64,000 nucleotides of DNA, from assembly GCA_945874105.1 (NCBI GenBank), contig CAMCFJ010000002.1:96530-160529 (forward strand), in the 5' to 3' direction. The stretch is from Candidatus Nitrotoga sp. CP45 (GTDB lineage: Bacteria; Pseudomonadota; Gammaproteobacteria; Burkholderiales; Gallionellaceae). The notes beneath the pieces are model-generated. The model worked only from the letters and a program-made list of their open reading frames with translations. It searched no databases and was not told the DNA's origin. This document shows, piece after piece, positions 8,567 through 18,767 of the stretch; position 1 is the stretch's first letter, and each line of letters opens with the position of its first letter. A program made the position numbers and the translations under genes.

Positions 8567-9442
8567 TTAATAAACTTTCTCTTTTAGAATGTCGAGCAGA
8601 TACCGGCCATAACCATTCTTTGCCAGTGGCTCGGCCAACCGTTCCATTTGCTCTACCGTGATGTAACCTCGGCGAAATGCAACCTCTTCCGGGCAGGCAA
8701 TCTTCAAGCCTTGACGCTTTTCTAGTGTCTGAATAAACAGTGAAGCTTCCAACAATGAATCATGCGTACCCGTATCCAACCACGCATAGCCACGCCCCAT
8801 AACCTGCACATCCAGTTTTCCGCTATCGAGGTAAATCTGATTGACCGTGGTAATTTCCAATTCACCACGTGCAGAAGGCTTAACGGATTTGGCAATCTCA
8901 ATAACGTTGTTGTCGTAAAAATAGAGACCCGTCACGGCATAATTGGACTTGGGTCTTTTGGGCTTTTCTTCCAGACTGATTGCACGCCCTGTAGCATCAA
9001 ACTCCACTACTCCGTAACGTTCCGGGTCATTGACATGGTAGGCAAACACCGTGCCGCCCTCCAACTTGGTTCTGGCGGCTGAAAGATTTTTTTCGAAGTC
9101 GTGGCCATAAAAAATATTATCCCCCAGCACCAACGAGCAGGAGTCATTTCCGATAAAAGACTCGCCAATAATAAATGCTTGCGCGAGCCCATCCGGTGAA
9201 GGCTGTATGGCAAAGGAGAAATTCATTCCCCACTGTGTGCCATCTCCCAGCAACTGTTCGAAACGCGGTATATCCTGCGGTGTGGAGATGATCAGGATAT
9301 CCTGAATGCCGGCCAGCATAAGCGTGGTCAACGGATAGTAAATCATCGGTTTGTCGTAAACGGGCAATAACTGTTTGGAGATGGATCGGGTTGCCGGGTA
9401 AAGTCGGGTGCCGGAGCCTCCTGCGAGTATGATTCCTTTCAT
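8567..9442 (-). CDS. rfbA: glucose-1-phosphate thymidylyltransferase
   Basis: This 291-residue protein makes dTDP-glucose from dTTP and glucose-1-phosphate, the first step of the dTDP-rhamnose pathway. The nucleotidyltransferase signature [20 protein letters not shown] is at residue 8, the metal site [10 protein letters not shown] near residue 108 and the sugar-binding [20 protein letters not shown] near residue 160. Its start codon overlaps the rfbB stop by 4 bp, so translation is coupled to rfbB. Confidence 0.98.
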   Translation of the reverse strand: MKGIILAGGSGTRLYPATRSISKQLLPVYDKPMIYYPLTTLMLAGIQDILIISTPQDIPRFEQLLGDGTQWGMNFSFAIQPSPDGLAQAFIIGESFIGNDSCSLVLGDNIFYGHDFEKNLSAARTKLEGGTVFAYHVNDPERYGVVEFDATGRAISLEEKPKRPKSNYAVTGLYFYDNNVIEIAKSVKPSARGELEITTVNQIYLDSGKLDVQVMGRGYAWLDTGTHDSLLEASLFIQTLEKRQGLKIACPEEVAFRRGYITVEQMERLAEPLAKNGYGRYLLDILKEKVY

Positions 9443-10506
9443 GATGTTTCCCTATCACCGTAATTTTGTTGGATCCAATTTTGATATTCTCCACTAATTA
9501 CAGCATCAACCCAATCTGTGTTAGTCAAATACCATTGCACTGTCTTGCGTAATCCGGTTTCAAAAGTTTCCAGCGGTTTCCAACCCAGTTCATGGGCGAT
9601 TTTGCCAGCATCGATCGCGTAGCGATGGTCATGCCCGGGTCTGTCCTGTACGTAGGTGACAAGGGATGCATACGGCGCACCTTGAGGGCGCAGCTCATCC
9701 AGAATAGTGCAAATCGCATGAACCACTTCCAGATTGGTTTTTTCATTCCAGCCGCCGATATTGTAGGTTTCCCCAACCCGGCCCTGCTCCAGTACCAAGC
9801 GCAGGGCACGCGCATGATCATCCACATACAACCAGTCGCGGATGTTGTCGCCCTTGCCATAAATGGGTAGCAGTTTACCTTTGCATGCGTTCAAAATTAT
9901 CAACGGAATGAGCTTCTCCGGAAAATGATAAGGCCCGTAATTATTGGAGCAGTTGGTGGTGACCACGGGCAAGCCGTAAGTATGGTGCCACGCACGCACC
10001 AGATGGTCTGAAGACGCTTTGCTTGCCGAATAAGGTGAGTTTGGCTGGTAAGCGGTATTCTCGGTAAAAAAACCGGTTTCACCGAGGCTGCCATATACCT
10101 CATCTGTGGAAATATGGTGGAAGCGAAAAGTGTTTTTTCGTTCTGCCGAAAGCTCATTCCAGTATTCCCGCGCAGCGTTCAGAAGAGTGTAAGTGCCAAT
10201 AATATTGGTTTCAATAAAGGCGGCCGGGCCGGTGATAGATCGATCGACATGGGATTCCGCAGCCAAATGCATCACCGCATCCGGCTGATGTTCATTAAAT
10301 AAACTCGCGACTTTCGCAGCATCACAAATATCCACATGCTCGAAGCAATAGCGGGGATTGTCTGCTACCGATATCAGGGACTGTAAATTGCCGGCATAGG
10401 TCAGCTTATCGACGTTAATGACAGTAGCGTCGGTTTCCGTGATCAGCTGGCGAATAACCGCAGAGCCGATAAACCCGGCACCGCCGGTAATAAGGATTTT
10501 TCTCAT
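9439..10506 (-). CDS. rfbB: dTDP-glucose 4,6-dehydratase
   Basis: The protein has 355 residues, an extended SDR. The NAD-binding motif GGAGFIGS is at residue 8, [12 protein letters not shown] near residue 80, the STDEVYG active-site strand (Thr, Asp, Glu) near residue 133 and the catalytic Tyr-Lys pair in YSASKAS near residue 160. It converts dTDP-glucose to dTDP-4-keto-6-deoxyglucose. It heads the rfbBAC run, 39 bp after waaA on the same strand, so these genes are probably read together with the upstream O-antigen genes. Confidence 0.98.
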   Translation of the reverse strand: MRKILITGGAGFIGSAVIRQLITETDATVINVDKLTYAGNLQSLISVADNPRYCFEHVDICDAAKVASLFNEHQPDAVMHLAAESHVDRSITGPAAFIETNIIGTYTLLNAAREYWNELSAERKNTFRFHHISTDEVYGSLGETGFFTENTAYQPNSPYSASKASSDHLVRAWHHTYGLPVVTTNCSNNYGPYHFPEKLIPLIILNACKGKLLPIYGKGDNIRDWLYVDDHARALRLVLEQGRVGETYNIGGWNEKTNLEVVHAICTILDELRPQGAPYASLVTYVQDRPGHDHRYAIDAGKIAHELGWKPLETFETGLRKTVQWYLTNTDWVDAVISGEYQNWIQQNYGDRETS

Positions 10507-10545
10507 GGTTTGGAGGATTGATATGTCGTCTTATCTTGCGTTATT

Positions 10546-11817
10546 TTACTGAAGGTGGCTATCAATAAAATGGGTTATATGCTGCAGCGCTTGCTCTGTT
10601 GCGCCACGATGGGTTCGTACAAAATGCAGTCCGGCTTGGCCGATTTTTGTCAGCTGACCCGGGTTGGCAAGCAGGTTTTGTAAACCTTGCGCCAGGTCGG
10701 CCGAATTCTGTATCCGCACGGCTGCTCCGCACTCGACAGCAAGCTGGCTGGCTTGTGCGAAATTGTATGTGTGTGGACCAATAAACACAGGCTTGCCTAC
10801 GGCGCAAGCTTCAATGAGGTTTTGCCCTCCAAATGGCAGCAAACTGCCGCCAATGAAGGCAAGGTCGCAGGCGGCATAATAGGCAAACATTTCTCCCATG
10901 CTATCACCCAATACCACTTGGGTGTCTGGCGCAATCGGACAGTTTTCACTTCTGCGCTGAAAGCGAATGCCTTGCTGAGTGAGCATGTCAGCTACGTCGT
11001 CGAAGCGTTGCGGGTGGCGAGGCACAATGACGGTTAGCAGATGAGGAATGTCTACCTGCTTAAGCATGTATAGCAATAGCATCTCTTCTCCGGTGCGTGT
11101 GCTGGCTGCCAGAAAAATCTTCCTGTCTTTGCCAAACTGGTTGCGCATTTTTTCACCCAGATTCAGCATCACCGATGGTGGTTGAATGTCAAATTTCAGA
11201 TTGCCCATGACAGATACATTGCTTGCACCTAATCCAGCAATGCGTGCAGCATCAACTTCGCTTTGCGCAGAAATAGCGCTCAATTCGTTCAAGCCCAGTC
11301 GCGTCAAGTTCGGGTAGCGTGCATAACGTGCAGCAGATTTCTCGGATAACCGTGCATTTAGCAACAGCAAGGGAATTTGCATGGTGTGGCAACCATGGAT
11401 CAAATTAAACCAGATTTCGGTTTCCATCAAAATTCCGATGCGTGGACGAAAGTGTTGCAAGAAACGCTTGACAGCAAATGGGTAGTCGTAAGGCAAATAT
11501 ACCCTCAGGACATCACTGCCGTAAAGCTGTTCACTCGCTGCGCGACCGGTCGGGGTGGTGTGTGTAAGCAGTAGCTGATGATGCGGGTAACTTTCCCGTA
11601 AACGTTGCACCAAGCTGGCCGCTGCATGAGTTTCTCCAACTGATACGGTATGCAGCCAGATTAACGGTTTATCACTGCGAGCAGAATAGCGCCCGAAACG
11701 TTCATCAATATGCTGCAGGTACTCACGTTGTTTGCGTGCGCGCCAGAGCAGATGGAAAAATATATATGGCAAAAAAAGCCACAGCAAAAAACTATAAGTC
11801 CGACGAGGGTTAAACAT
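10546..11817 (-). CDS. waaA: 3-deoxy-D-manno-octulosonic acid (Kdo) transferase
   Basis: The 423-residue inner-membrane GT30 enzyme transfers Kdo from CMP-Kdo to lipid A. The N-terminal membrane segment FLLWLFLPYIFFHLLW is followed by RARKQREYLQHIDERFGRY, the family start, which is why I prefer the ATG at 11817 over one 7 codons upstream. Other family marks are WLHTVSVGET with the catalytic Glu, ETEIWFN, GNLKFD, PRHPQRF and GGSLLPFGGQNLIEA. It is sandwiched between the CapD-like gene and rfbB, so a core lipid A gene has become embedded in the O-antigen locus. Confidence 0.95.
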   Translation of the reverse strand: MFNPRRTYSFLLWLFLPYIFFHLLWRARKQREYLQHIDERFGRYSARSDKPLIWLHTVSVGETHAAASLVQRLRESYPHHQLLLTHTTPTGRAASEQLYGSDVLRVYLPYDYPFAVKRFLQHFRPRIGILMETEIWFNLIHGCHTMQIPLLLLNARLSEKSAARYARYPNLTRLGLNELSAISAQSEVDAARIAGLGASNVSVMGNLKFDIQPPSVMLNLGEKMRNQFGKDRKIFLAASTRTGEEMLLLYMLKQVDIPHLLTVIVPRHPQRFDDVADMLTQQGIRFQRRSENCPIAPDTQVVLGDSMGEMFAYYAACDLAFIGGSLLPFGGQNLIEACAVGKPVFIGPHTYNFAQASQLAVECGAAVRIQNSADLAQGLQNLLANPGQLTKIGQAGLHFVRTHRGATEQALQHITHFIDSHLQ

Positions 11818-11915
11818 AACTAAGCGAATATCATGCAACCAGAGTTAATTTGGCAGACCAGCAATAAGCGCGGATGAATCATCCAGAATAAGGGCGTCAG
11901 GCAAACGGCAATCAT

Positions 11916-13790
11916 TCATTTTTTAACGCCATTGGAATCTGGGCAGTATTCCGGTATCCATTGTGTCAAGGCACGTTTAACTTCTGCATCGCTCTGCGTA
12001 GCGTGTGTGCTAAACCAAATCAATAAGTTCTCCAGCCATTCGGCGTCCACTTCACGCGCCTGTGCGATGCGCAGTTTTATATGTGGAGTGGGCAAAGTGT
12101 GCTCGTTGTCGGCCAGCAGTTCCTCGAATAGCTTTTCACCCAAGCGCAGGCCAGTGAATTCAATCCGAATATCATCCTTGCTGAGGCCGGAAAGGCGAAT
12201 AAGGTCATTCGCCAGATCAACAATTTTTACTGGATCGCCCATGTCCAATACAAATATTTCACCGCCTTTGCCCATCAAACTGGCCTGCAATACTAATTGT
12301 GCAGCCTCCGGAATCGACATGAAATAACGTGTAATGTCCGGATGTGTGACAGTAATTGGCCCACCTTTCGCAATCTGTTCGCGGAATTTTGGGATGACGC
12401 TACCGGTGCTGCCCAAAACGTTGCCGAAACGCACCATGACGAAGCGCGTTCCGCCAGGCTGCTGCAATCCCTGGCAGACCATTTCTGCCAGACGTTTACT
12501 CGCGCCCATCACATTGGTTGGGTTGACCGCTTTGTCGGTAGAAATCAATACAAATTTCGCTACATCATGGCGCTGTGCAGCAGTGGCGACCGACCATGTA
12601 CCCAGCACGTTATTGCGTATCGCCTGCCAAGCGTTATGTTGCTCCATGAGGGGGACATGCTTGTATGCGGCTGCGTGAAATACCACCGCAGGCTTATACT
12701 CGGAAAAAACTTGATCAAGGCGGGTGGAATCACGCACGTCGCCAATCAGGCAGACAATATCGACGCCATCGAATTTCGCGGCCAGCTCCTGTTCCATGTT
12801 ATATAACGCAAATTCACTCAACTCGAATATCACTAAAGTACGCGGTTTAAAGTTTATGATCTGGCGACATAATTCAGAGCCGATTGATCCACCGGCACCG
12901 GTTATCAGCACGGTTTTGCTGGTGAATAATTCTTGCAGTCCGGCCGCATCCAATTGAACCGGATCACGTCCCAGCAGATCATCCAGCTCCACGGCACGCA
13001 ACTGCGAAATGGCAACACGTCCACTTAACAGGTCATCGAATGACGGTACCGTCAGCACCTTAACTCTGGCCAGATTACAAATTTCAATCGCACGCTGGCG
13101 CACTTGGTGCGAGGCCGATGGCATGGCGATAATGGCTTGTTTGACACTCATGTGTTCCGTCCATTGCGGCAGGCTATCCAGCGCGCCCAGCACCTTTACC
13201 CCATTGAGGATGAGCCCATGTTTATCCACATTGTCGTCCAGAAAACCTACCAGCCTCCAGTCGCGGCTGCGTGCAAGCTCCTTGGACAAGCCTACAGCTG
13301 CATCGCTCGCTCCCAACACTAGAACTGGCTCTACATTTACGTTGAGATTGCGATACAAACCATGCTCTTTCCAGAGACGATAAATGAAACGGCTCCCGCC
13401 CATTACAAGCAACAATAGCGCAGGATTAATCACTAGTACCGAACGCGGTATTACGGCACTGATACGAAACATCCACAACACCAAGGGAATGAGCGCGGCA
13501 GCCGTCAACACCGCCAAAAAAATTCGGCGCAAGTCAGTTACACTGGCATAGCGCCATAGGCCACGATATAAACCAAAGCGCCAGAAAACAATACTTTGCA
13601 AGGGGACTACCCAGATCAGGGTATGCAGCATCTCATCAATGAAATGGGGTGGTGGTTCGAAATTGAAGCGCAACAGATAAGCCAAGCTCCAGGCAAATGC
13701 CGCCGCCACAAAGTCATGCAGCATGGCCAGCAGAGTACGCAAATCTAATCTAGCCACGCTGGTTTCGCTGAAATGCTTTCCAGCGATCAT
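11916..13790 (-). CDS. WbpM/CapD-type nucleoside-diphosphate-sugar 4,6-dehydratase
   Basis: This 624-residue protein has four hydrophobic segments in the first 130 residues, then a Rossmann-like CoA-binding-type domain and a C-terminal SDR domain. GAGGSIGSELC (about residue 300) binds NAD. The catalytic region reads LISTDKAVNPTNVMGASKRLAE in two pieces: STDKAVNPT, then MGASK, with Met in place of the SDR Tyr, a hallmark of the large WbpM class. Such enzymes convert UDP-GlcNAc to UDP-4-keto-6-deoxy-GlcNAc at the inner membrane. It overlaps the upstream WbpL-like gene, and together with the SDR at 14882 they form a known functional trio. Confidence 0.92.
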   Translation of the reverse strand: MIAGKHFSETSVARLDLRTLLAMLHDFVAAAFAWSLAYLLRFNFEPPPHFIDEMLHTLIWVVPLQSIVFWRFGLYRGLWRYASVTDLRRIFLAVLTAAALIPLVLWMFRISAVIPRSVLVINPALLLLVMGGSRFIYRLWKEHGLYRNLNVNVEPVLVLGASDAAVGLSKELARSRDWRLVGFLDDNVDKHGLILNGVKVLGALDSLPQWTEHMSVKQAIIAMPSASHQVRQRAIEICNLARVKVLTVPSFDDLLSGRVAISQLRAVELDDLLGRDPVQLDAAGLQELFTSKTVLITGAGGSIGSELCRQIINFKPRTLVIFELSEFALYNMEQELAAKFDGVDIVCLIGDVRDSTRLDQVFSEYKPAVVFHAAAYKHVPLMEQHNAWQAIRNNVLGTWSVATAAQRHDVAKFVLISTDKAVNPTNVMGASKRLAEMVCQGLQQPGGTRFVMVRFGNVLGSTGSVIPKFREQIAKGGPITVTHPDITRYFMSIPEAAQLVLQASLMGKGGEIFVLDMGDPVKIVDLANDLIRLSGLSKDDIRIEFTGLRLGEKLFEELLADNEHTLPTPHIKLRIAQAREVDAEWLENLLIWFSTHATQSDAEVKRALTQWIPEYCPDSNGVKK

Positions 13791-14730
13791 CCAAAATCAG
13801 CATTAGCGCAGCATACACCCCGCCCCATATCAGGAATAGCAGCCATGGCCATTCAAGGGACTGGCGCAAACACCAAATAGCAGATGCGCCCACCGCAAAC
13901 ATCAAAGTATATTCAAATAATGCGACATTACGATGCCCCCAACCAATCCGCACCAAGCGTTGGTAATAATGTTCGCGATGTGCTTGAGAGATTTTTTCAC
14001 GACGCAACATACGTTTCAGCAAAGTGACACTGGCATCCATGATGAACGGAGAGAATACCAGCAACGGAAACCATACGGGCCATAGTCCCTGTTGCCAGCC
14101 CCACAAACCCATCGCGGCAGATAAAAAACCAAGTGGAATGGATCCTGCATCACCCATGAATACTTGAGCAGGATAAAAATTATAATAAAGCAAGCCCAGA
14201 CCAGCGGCACCTATTGAAAAATTCAGCATGGCCTGAGTATCAGCGCCATGCATCAGTGCTGCTATGCCATACATGGTGAAACCGAAAAATGTCATGCCTC
14301 CAGCCAAGCCATCCGATCCATCCATAAAATTGAATAAATTGGTCATCCAAACTATGCACAGCAACGCGAGCAACGCCAGCGCAACACCCTGCGCCAGCAA
14401 GCCGGAGCCGAGCACCAGAATTGCAGCAGCAGCGATGTGCGCCAACAATCGTTGTCGTATCGGCAAGCCGCGCATGTCATCCAGCAAAGAAACAGCGAAC
14501 AGCAAAATCATGGGCAATACCACCCACCAAACTAATGACATTATCATCAATGCCCAGGCCGACAGGAGACCTGCCATCAACCCCACCCCGCCAATGCGAG
14601 GAATTGGCTCAACGTGCAATGAGCGCTCATTGGGGATATCTTGAATTTTTTTTCCGGCTTTGCTGAATACAATAATAGTAATCACCAACATGGTGATCAG
14701 AGCTGCAATCAGGGGGGCGTAATGCGACAT
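13750..14730 (-). CDS. WbpL/WecA-like polyprenyl-phosphate sugar-1-phosphate transferase
   Basis: The 326-residue protein belongs to the GT4/MraY-WecA superfamily, with about ten membrane helices. Family motifs are PRIGGVGL near the start, the DD pair in SLLDDMRG, NLFNFMDGSDGLAGG, and the cytoplasmic MGDAGSIPLGF. It would load a UDP-activated N-acetylated sugar-1-phosphate onto undecaprenyl phosphate, beginning O-antigen assembly. The start at MSHYAP is chosen because 14 upstream codons are unconserved. Its 3' end overlaps the WbpM-like gene by 41 bp, showing tight coupling. HREHYYQRL near residue 250 resembles the basic loop that binds the carbohydrate substrate in this family. Confidence 0.93.
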   Translation of the reverse strand: MSHYAPLIAALITMLVITIIVFSKAGKKIQDIPNERSLHVEPIPRIGGVGLMAGLLSAWALMIMSLVWWVVLPMILLFAVSLLDDMRGLPIRQRLLAHIAAAAILVLGSGLLAQGVALALLALLCIVWMTNLFNFMDGSDGLAGGMTFFGFTMYGIAALMHGADTQAMLNFSIGAAGLGLLYYNFYPAQVFMGDAGSIPLGFLSAAMGLWGWQQGLWPVWFPLLVFSPFIMDASVTLLKRMLRREKISQAHREHYYQRLVRIGWGHRNVALFEYTLMFAVGASAIWCLRQSLEWPWLLFLIWGGVYAALMLILDDRWKAFQRNQRG

Positions 14731-14881
14731 GGAGACTTTTACTCTATAACAACATTGATAATTTCCACGCAATCCACATTCATGCGAGGTATTTACCGTA
14801 TGGAAAATTGTTTAACAAATCCTCGGCCAAGTTGGTATGCTTTATTAAAATCAATTGATTGCAACAAACGTAGCATACTTA

Positions 14882-15841
14882 TTAACTCTTCTTACCTAAG
14901 CGTCGGTACAATTCTGCGGTCGCTTGCAGACCCTGTTGCAAAGTATAAGGAGGAACCCAGTTTAAATCACGGCGGATTTTACCACTATCAACCTGCAACG
15001 AACCGAGTAACCGTTCGACTTGATTAGATTTGCCGGATAATTTTCCCAACATACGTAACCAGCTAGGCGGGAACGGCAATATGTGCGCCGGACATCCCAT
15101 CGCATCGCCTAATTGGCGCAATAAATCCAGGGTGGAAATATCCTCACCATCACAGACCAAATAAGTCTGGCCAGCGGCAAAAGGATGGGTCGCGCAGGCT
15201 ATCAAGGCATCCACCAGATTTTCCACGTAAATCAGGCTGCGGCGGTTATCTACAGAAGCCAATGGCAATGGAATGCGCTTGGCGATCACCGCCAGCATTT
15301 GTGCAAAGTTGCCTTTCACACCCGGGCCATAAACCAATGGAGGACGCACAACAACAACTTCCAAGCCGGTTTCCTGGGCAATGCGCCACAGCGCTTGTTC
15401 GGCTTGCCATTTCGAGATACTGTAAAAATCTTGTGGACTGGGTTCATCCAACTCTGTAAATGACTGAGTTGTGTTGGTCTGCTCGCCATTCACCTTGATC
15501 GTACTAACGTAGACAAACCGTTTCACCCCGGAAGAAGCAGATTGTCGAGCGAGACTTGAAGTACCGTGCAGGTTGACCTTGAGAAACTCCGCCAATGGAT
15601 CCGTAGCATTCTCGCGCATTACATGCACTCGTGCGGCGAGATGAATCACCACATCTACATCGCGTAATGCATCAGCCCAATTCGTCTCACCATCAATTGC
15701 GCCGATAATTATGACTTCAGTATTTTCAATCAACGAATTCCCTGAACGCACCGCCGCGCTTACAGACTGTCCTTGCCGTAGCAATTCAGCACAGAGCGCT
15801 TTACCAACAAAGCCACCAGCCCCGGAAATCATAAATTTCAT
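14882..15841 (-). CDS. SDR-family NAD(P)-dependent sugar nucleotide reductase/epimerase (WbpK/WbpV-like)
   Basis: A 319-residue extended SDR. GAGGFVGKAL binds the cofactor, HLAARVHVM is conserved, VSTIKVNG gives the catalytic Ser/Thr strand and YSISK the Tyr-Lys pair. In O-antigen loci this type sits beside WbpM and WbpL homologues and reduces UDP-4-keto-6-deoxy-GlcNAc to UDP-D-QuiNAc or UDP-D-FucNAc. The same three genes are together here, so that role is my inference; the final stereochemistry cannot be read from sequence by eye. A C4 epimerase role is the alternative. Confidence 0.85.
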   Translation of the reverse strand: MKFMISGAGGFVGKALCAELLRQGQSVSAAVRSGNSLIENTEVIIIGAIDGETNWADALRDVDVVIHLAARVHVMRENATDPLAEFLKVNLHGTSSLARQSASSGVKRFVYVSTIKVNGEQTNTTQSFTELDEPSPQDFYSISKWQAEQALWRIAQETGLEVVVVRPPLVYGPGVKGNFAQMLAVIAKRIPLPLASVDNRRSLIYVENLVDALIACATHPFAAGQTYLVCDGEDISTLDLLRQLGDAMGCPAHILPFPPSWLRMLGKLSGKSNQVERLLGSLQVDSGKIRRDLNWVPPYTLQQGLQATAELYRRLGKKS

Positions 15842-15882
15842 GATGGTGACCTATGATTAAGCCTGACTAAGTTGAGTAGCGT

Positions 15883-16695
15883 TCACTGCTCTACCGTACA
15901 TTTATTCATGGATTTTTTTGTCAATCGCAACCAAAGTATTTTTAAAAACAAAAAGGAACAAAAAAATCGCATCATGCTCATAAGATGCCACTTCAAATAC
16001 TTGAAACTGTGATGACTGCTCCTGCGTGGAAGATGAATCACCTTGGCATCAGGGCATACGGCTACTTCATAACCCTTTAATCTAAGCCTGGCGCACAAAT
16101 CCACGTCTTCATAATAAAGAAAATATCGCTGATCAAATCCACCTAATTTTTTGAATACATCGCGCGGGAATAACATGAACATCCCGCCCACCCAATCAGG
16201 AAAGATCGGATTATCTTTTGCAACATAATCGCTGCCTTTACATCTGCCGAACGCCTTGCAAAATATCTTGAATGGCATCGGGAAATGACGGGCACTGTCT
16301 TCAATCTCGCCGCTTGTACTCAATACGAGCGGCGCAGCCACACCAACTGCGGAACTTTGCAGACACGCAAGTAACGCCTTGAATGGATCGCCATTCAAGC
16401 GAATATCCGGGTTCATTACACAAAAAAACCGTCCCACTGCGTAGGTAAATGCCTGATTGTGATTGGCTGCGAATCCCATAGGAATGGGGTTGCGAATAAC
16501 CTTTATAGGAAATACAAAGCTATCTGATGCAAACTGCAGTATCTCATCCAGATTAAGCGTGAGAATCAATTCGATCGAAGAAGCCCGGCAATGCTGATCG
16601 ATATCATGCAGCAGACATTCAATCAACTGAATTTGTGCATGGCTGACAACAGAAATAGAAATTTCAGACGACTGCTTCACAGCTATTTTGTCCAT
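15883..16695 (-). CDS. family 2 glycosyltransferase, rhamnosyltransferase-like (WbbL type)
   Basis: The 270-residue GT-A protein shows NPIPMGFAANHNQAF, the acceptor-loop region, MNPDI as its DxD-equivalent metal site, and YFLYYEDVDLCARLRLKGYEV, the catalytic ED pair typical of WbbL-type dTDP-rhamnose transferases. The ATG at 16695 follows an in-frame TTG; ATG is preferred. It is more AT rich than the genes at 8-15 kb. Rhamnose as donor fits rfbBAC nearby but is inferred. Confidence 0.85.
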   Translation of the reverse strand: MDKIAVKQSSEISISVVSHAQIQLIECLLHDIDQHCRASSIELILTLNLDEILQFASDSFVFPIKVIRNPIPMGFAANHNQAFTYAVGRFFCVMNPDIRLNGDPFKALLACLQSSAVGVAAPLVLSTSGEIEDSARHFPMPFKIFCKAFGRCKGSDYVAKDNPIFPDWVGGMFMLFPRDVFKKLGGFDQRYFLYYEDVDLCARLRLKGYEVAVCPDAKVIHLPRRSSHHSFKYLKWHLMSMMRFFCSFLFLKILWLRLTKKSMNKCTVEQ

Positions 16696-16707
16696 CAAAA
16701 ATACAGA

Positions 16708-17649
16708 TCAGATTCGATTAATAAATATAATTAGCCGTAAGACCAAATTATCAAACCTTTTTTGCCGCCATATTTCCTTGGATAACACTAACTGAACGCG
16801 ACACCACAATGATGATTTTGCTGCGATGAATTTATCGAGAGTTAACCTTTGGGACAAGGTTACGTCTTTTTCAAACATATTCAAAAAAACAGAAGCCTGC
16901 AACCAAGCCTGCAACCAAAGCAATCCTCTTCCGCTGTAAATAAATCGATGCAGCTTTCTTTTTAATTCATCGAATATATTCACTGCTGCACCGATCATGT
17001 TGTTACCGTGCTGTCGATATTTTATATGGGTATTATTATCAAAAATCACTTCACCAAAACAAGACAGAACCAAATAACACCACCAATCATGCATCAAAAC
17101 CTTGCCTGGCAGATGCCTGCAAATAAGTTCTATTGCTTTTCGGTTAAGCACCATCGTACAGCCGGTCGCAACATTTTCAACTAGCGCATTACCAAAGCCA
17201 ATTTGTCTTGGTGTATGGGTAAATCCAATATGGTTTAGCTGTTCATCAACAATTTCTAGCCTGGAGCAGAATAACGCCGGATGATGATCGGCGACCATTG
17301 ACAATGCTGAAATTGCATACGCAATTTTATCAGCATGCCAAACATCATCCTGATCACAGAAAGCAACGTATTCTGTTTCAGTTAACGCCGCATTCTGCAG
17401 TAATTCAAAGAAACTCAGGGCTGGCCCCAGATTGTGATGCTCGTCTAATATCTCTAAACGTCCTCCGGATTGCGCATTCTCTAAAATGCTTCTCGTTGAA
17501 TCGGATGATCCGTCGTCCCGAGCCAGGATCCTGATGTTGGGATAGGTTTGTGCATACAATGACTCCAGCTGTTGCTGAAGAAACTTGCTTCCATTGTATG
17601 TGGAAAGTAGTACTGTGACCTTATTTGGCTTAGGTACCTCTGGCGTCAT
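16708..17649 (-). CDS. family 2 glycosyltransferase (RfbF-type rhamnosyltransferase-like)
   Basis: This 313-residue protein starts with VTVLLSTYNGSKFLQQQLESL (given here only as its class), then has ARDDGSSDST and FCDQDDVWHADKI. That second motif is characteristic of RfbF/RfbG-type O-antigen transferases, many of which use dTDP-L-rhamnose. A C-terminal helical extension follows the GT-A domain. It ends 12 bp before the next transferase, so both are likely co-translated. A 357-bp AT-rich gap separates it from the upstream gene, so a promoter may lie there. Confidence 0.88.
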   Translation of the reverse strand: MTPEVPKPNKVTVLLSTYNGSKFLQQQLESLYAQTYPNIRILARDDGSSDSTRSILENAQSGGRLEILDEHHNLGPALSFFELLQNAALTETEYVAFCDQDDVWHADKIAYAISALSMVADHHPALFCSRLEIVDEQLNHIGFTHTPRQIGFGNALVENVATGCTMVLNRKAIELICRHLPGKVLMHDWWCYLVLSCFGEVIFDNNTHIKYRQHGNNMIGAAVNIFDELKRKLHRFIYSGRGLLWLQAWLQASVFLNMFEKDVTLSQRLTLDKFIAAKSSLWCRVQLVLSKEIWRQKRFDNLVLRLIIFINRI

Positions 17650-18005
17650 CTTTTAGCTCCATCCTTGACAAATCTATCTGCTTTATTCATGGACGCTTCC
17701 ATATAGATGTGCCCCGGTATCTTCTAAATCTTTTATTTCCTGCAAGGAGCCCCTGAAACCCCTCACACTTGACCTAAGTCAGCGTCAAATTATTTAATAA
17801 TTTTCAGATAGTACCTACATCTGAATAATGTAATAAAAGTTTTTTGTGCGATTTGTTTAAAATTTTAAATTTTAAGTATATCTAGCCCATTAGCATGTTC
17901 GCAATTAAAAATCTCCTGCCCCGAAGGGGAAGCCGTTAAATCGCCATCCGATTTCGATACCGATGTTGACCATCTTGGCAAAATTGCCGGACACTACTGA
18001 AGAAA
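17650..18005. other. AT-rich intergenic stretch inside the polysaccharide locus
   Basis: No gene of convincing length is present. The right third (about 17920-17999), read on the minus strand, stays open and gives NFAKMVNIGIEIGWRFNGF, possibly a scrap of a lost gene; I cannot name it. TTGACCTAAGTCAG at 17769-17782 resembles an FNR/CRP-type half-symmetric box, 9 of 10 conserved positions, but lies about 120 bp from the nearest start codon. Confidence 0.4.
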
Positions 18006-18767
18006 TTATTTAAATTTTTTCATTATCTTTGACATAAAAAAACTAACATTACAGATAAGCAATGATAGGCATTTATAACCGAAGGAAAATTTAAAATTAA
18101 TGCAGTTTTCATAAACGCCGGACAATTGCCGATTAAATGCACTGCGATCAAGGGAGTTAGACACGCCACCAGTTTTAAAAACAACAATATCTTGGTCAAG
18201 CCACACTGCTATTTTGTATATTTTATGCTCATATGTATGTAGTAAGTCAGCCAATGGTTCAGAGTCTATTTTAAATATATTTTTTAAAAACCACACTCTT
18301 TTATAAATTAGTCCTTGGGAATGACATGGATTTCTCCACGGGAACAACCTGCGTTCTCCAAAAAAACAGCGATTATCAAAGGCCATATATTTTTTGCCAT
18401 CATAAATTCTTACGCCAGCATAGATCACATTGCTGTTTACATATGCCTTATTTTCAAAGATATCTTTAACATTGTGAAAACCCAGATATTCATCACCACA
18501 ACCTAAAAAAATTAAAAAATCACCACTTGCTGCTTGAGCACATATGTTGAAGGCATCATAAATACCTTTATCTTGCCCTTCTATAAGCCTCACATTTAAG
18601 TTGAAATTTTTTATGTAATTTCGTATCTCATCAGACAAATGGGATTCAAATATCTTAATAACGAGTTCAGCCTCCCCCTCACTTTTATTTAGTACAGAGT
18701 CAATTGTGATTCTAACATCCGCAAATTTCTCAGATGGGCCAACTGGTATACAAATAGAAATTAGCAT
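18006..18767 (-). CDS. family 2 glycosyltransferase (WcaE/WcaA-like)
   Basis: The 253-residue protein contains GQDKGIYDAFNICAQAASG and FLIFLGCGDEY, matching the KGIYDAMNKG...LNSGD pattern of WcaE-like transferases, with the metal-binding Asp in a GCGDE context. A C-terminal hydrophobic, basic segment may contact the membrane. The ATG at 18767 follows a TTG three codons earlier. The gene is strongly AT rich, unlike the GC-rich block immediately upstream, so it has a different origin. It overlaps the end of the frameshifted frame next to it. Confidence 0.8.
   Translation of the reverse strand: MLISICIPVGPSEKFADVRITIDSVLNKSEGEAELVIKIFESHLSDEIRNYIKNFNLNVRLIEGQDKGIYDAFNICAQAASGDFLIFLGCGDEYLGFHNVKDIFENKAYVNSNVIYAGVRIYDGKKYMAFDNRCFFGERRLFPWRNPCHSQGLIYKRVWFLKNIFKIDSEPLADLLHTYEHKIYKIAVWLDQDIVVFKTGGVSNSLDRSAFNRQLSGVYENCINFKFSFGYKCLSLLICNVSFFMSKIMKKFK

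Noticed and set aside
17769..17782. FNR/CRP-like box TTGACCTAAGTCAG
   Set aside because: One half-site base is off, it is 120 bp from the nearest start and the neighbouring genes are glycosyltransferases; chance is likely in AT-rich DNA.
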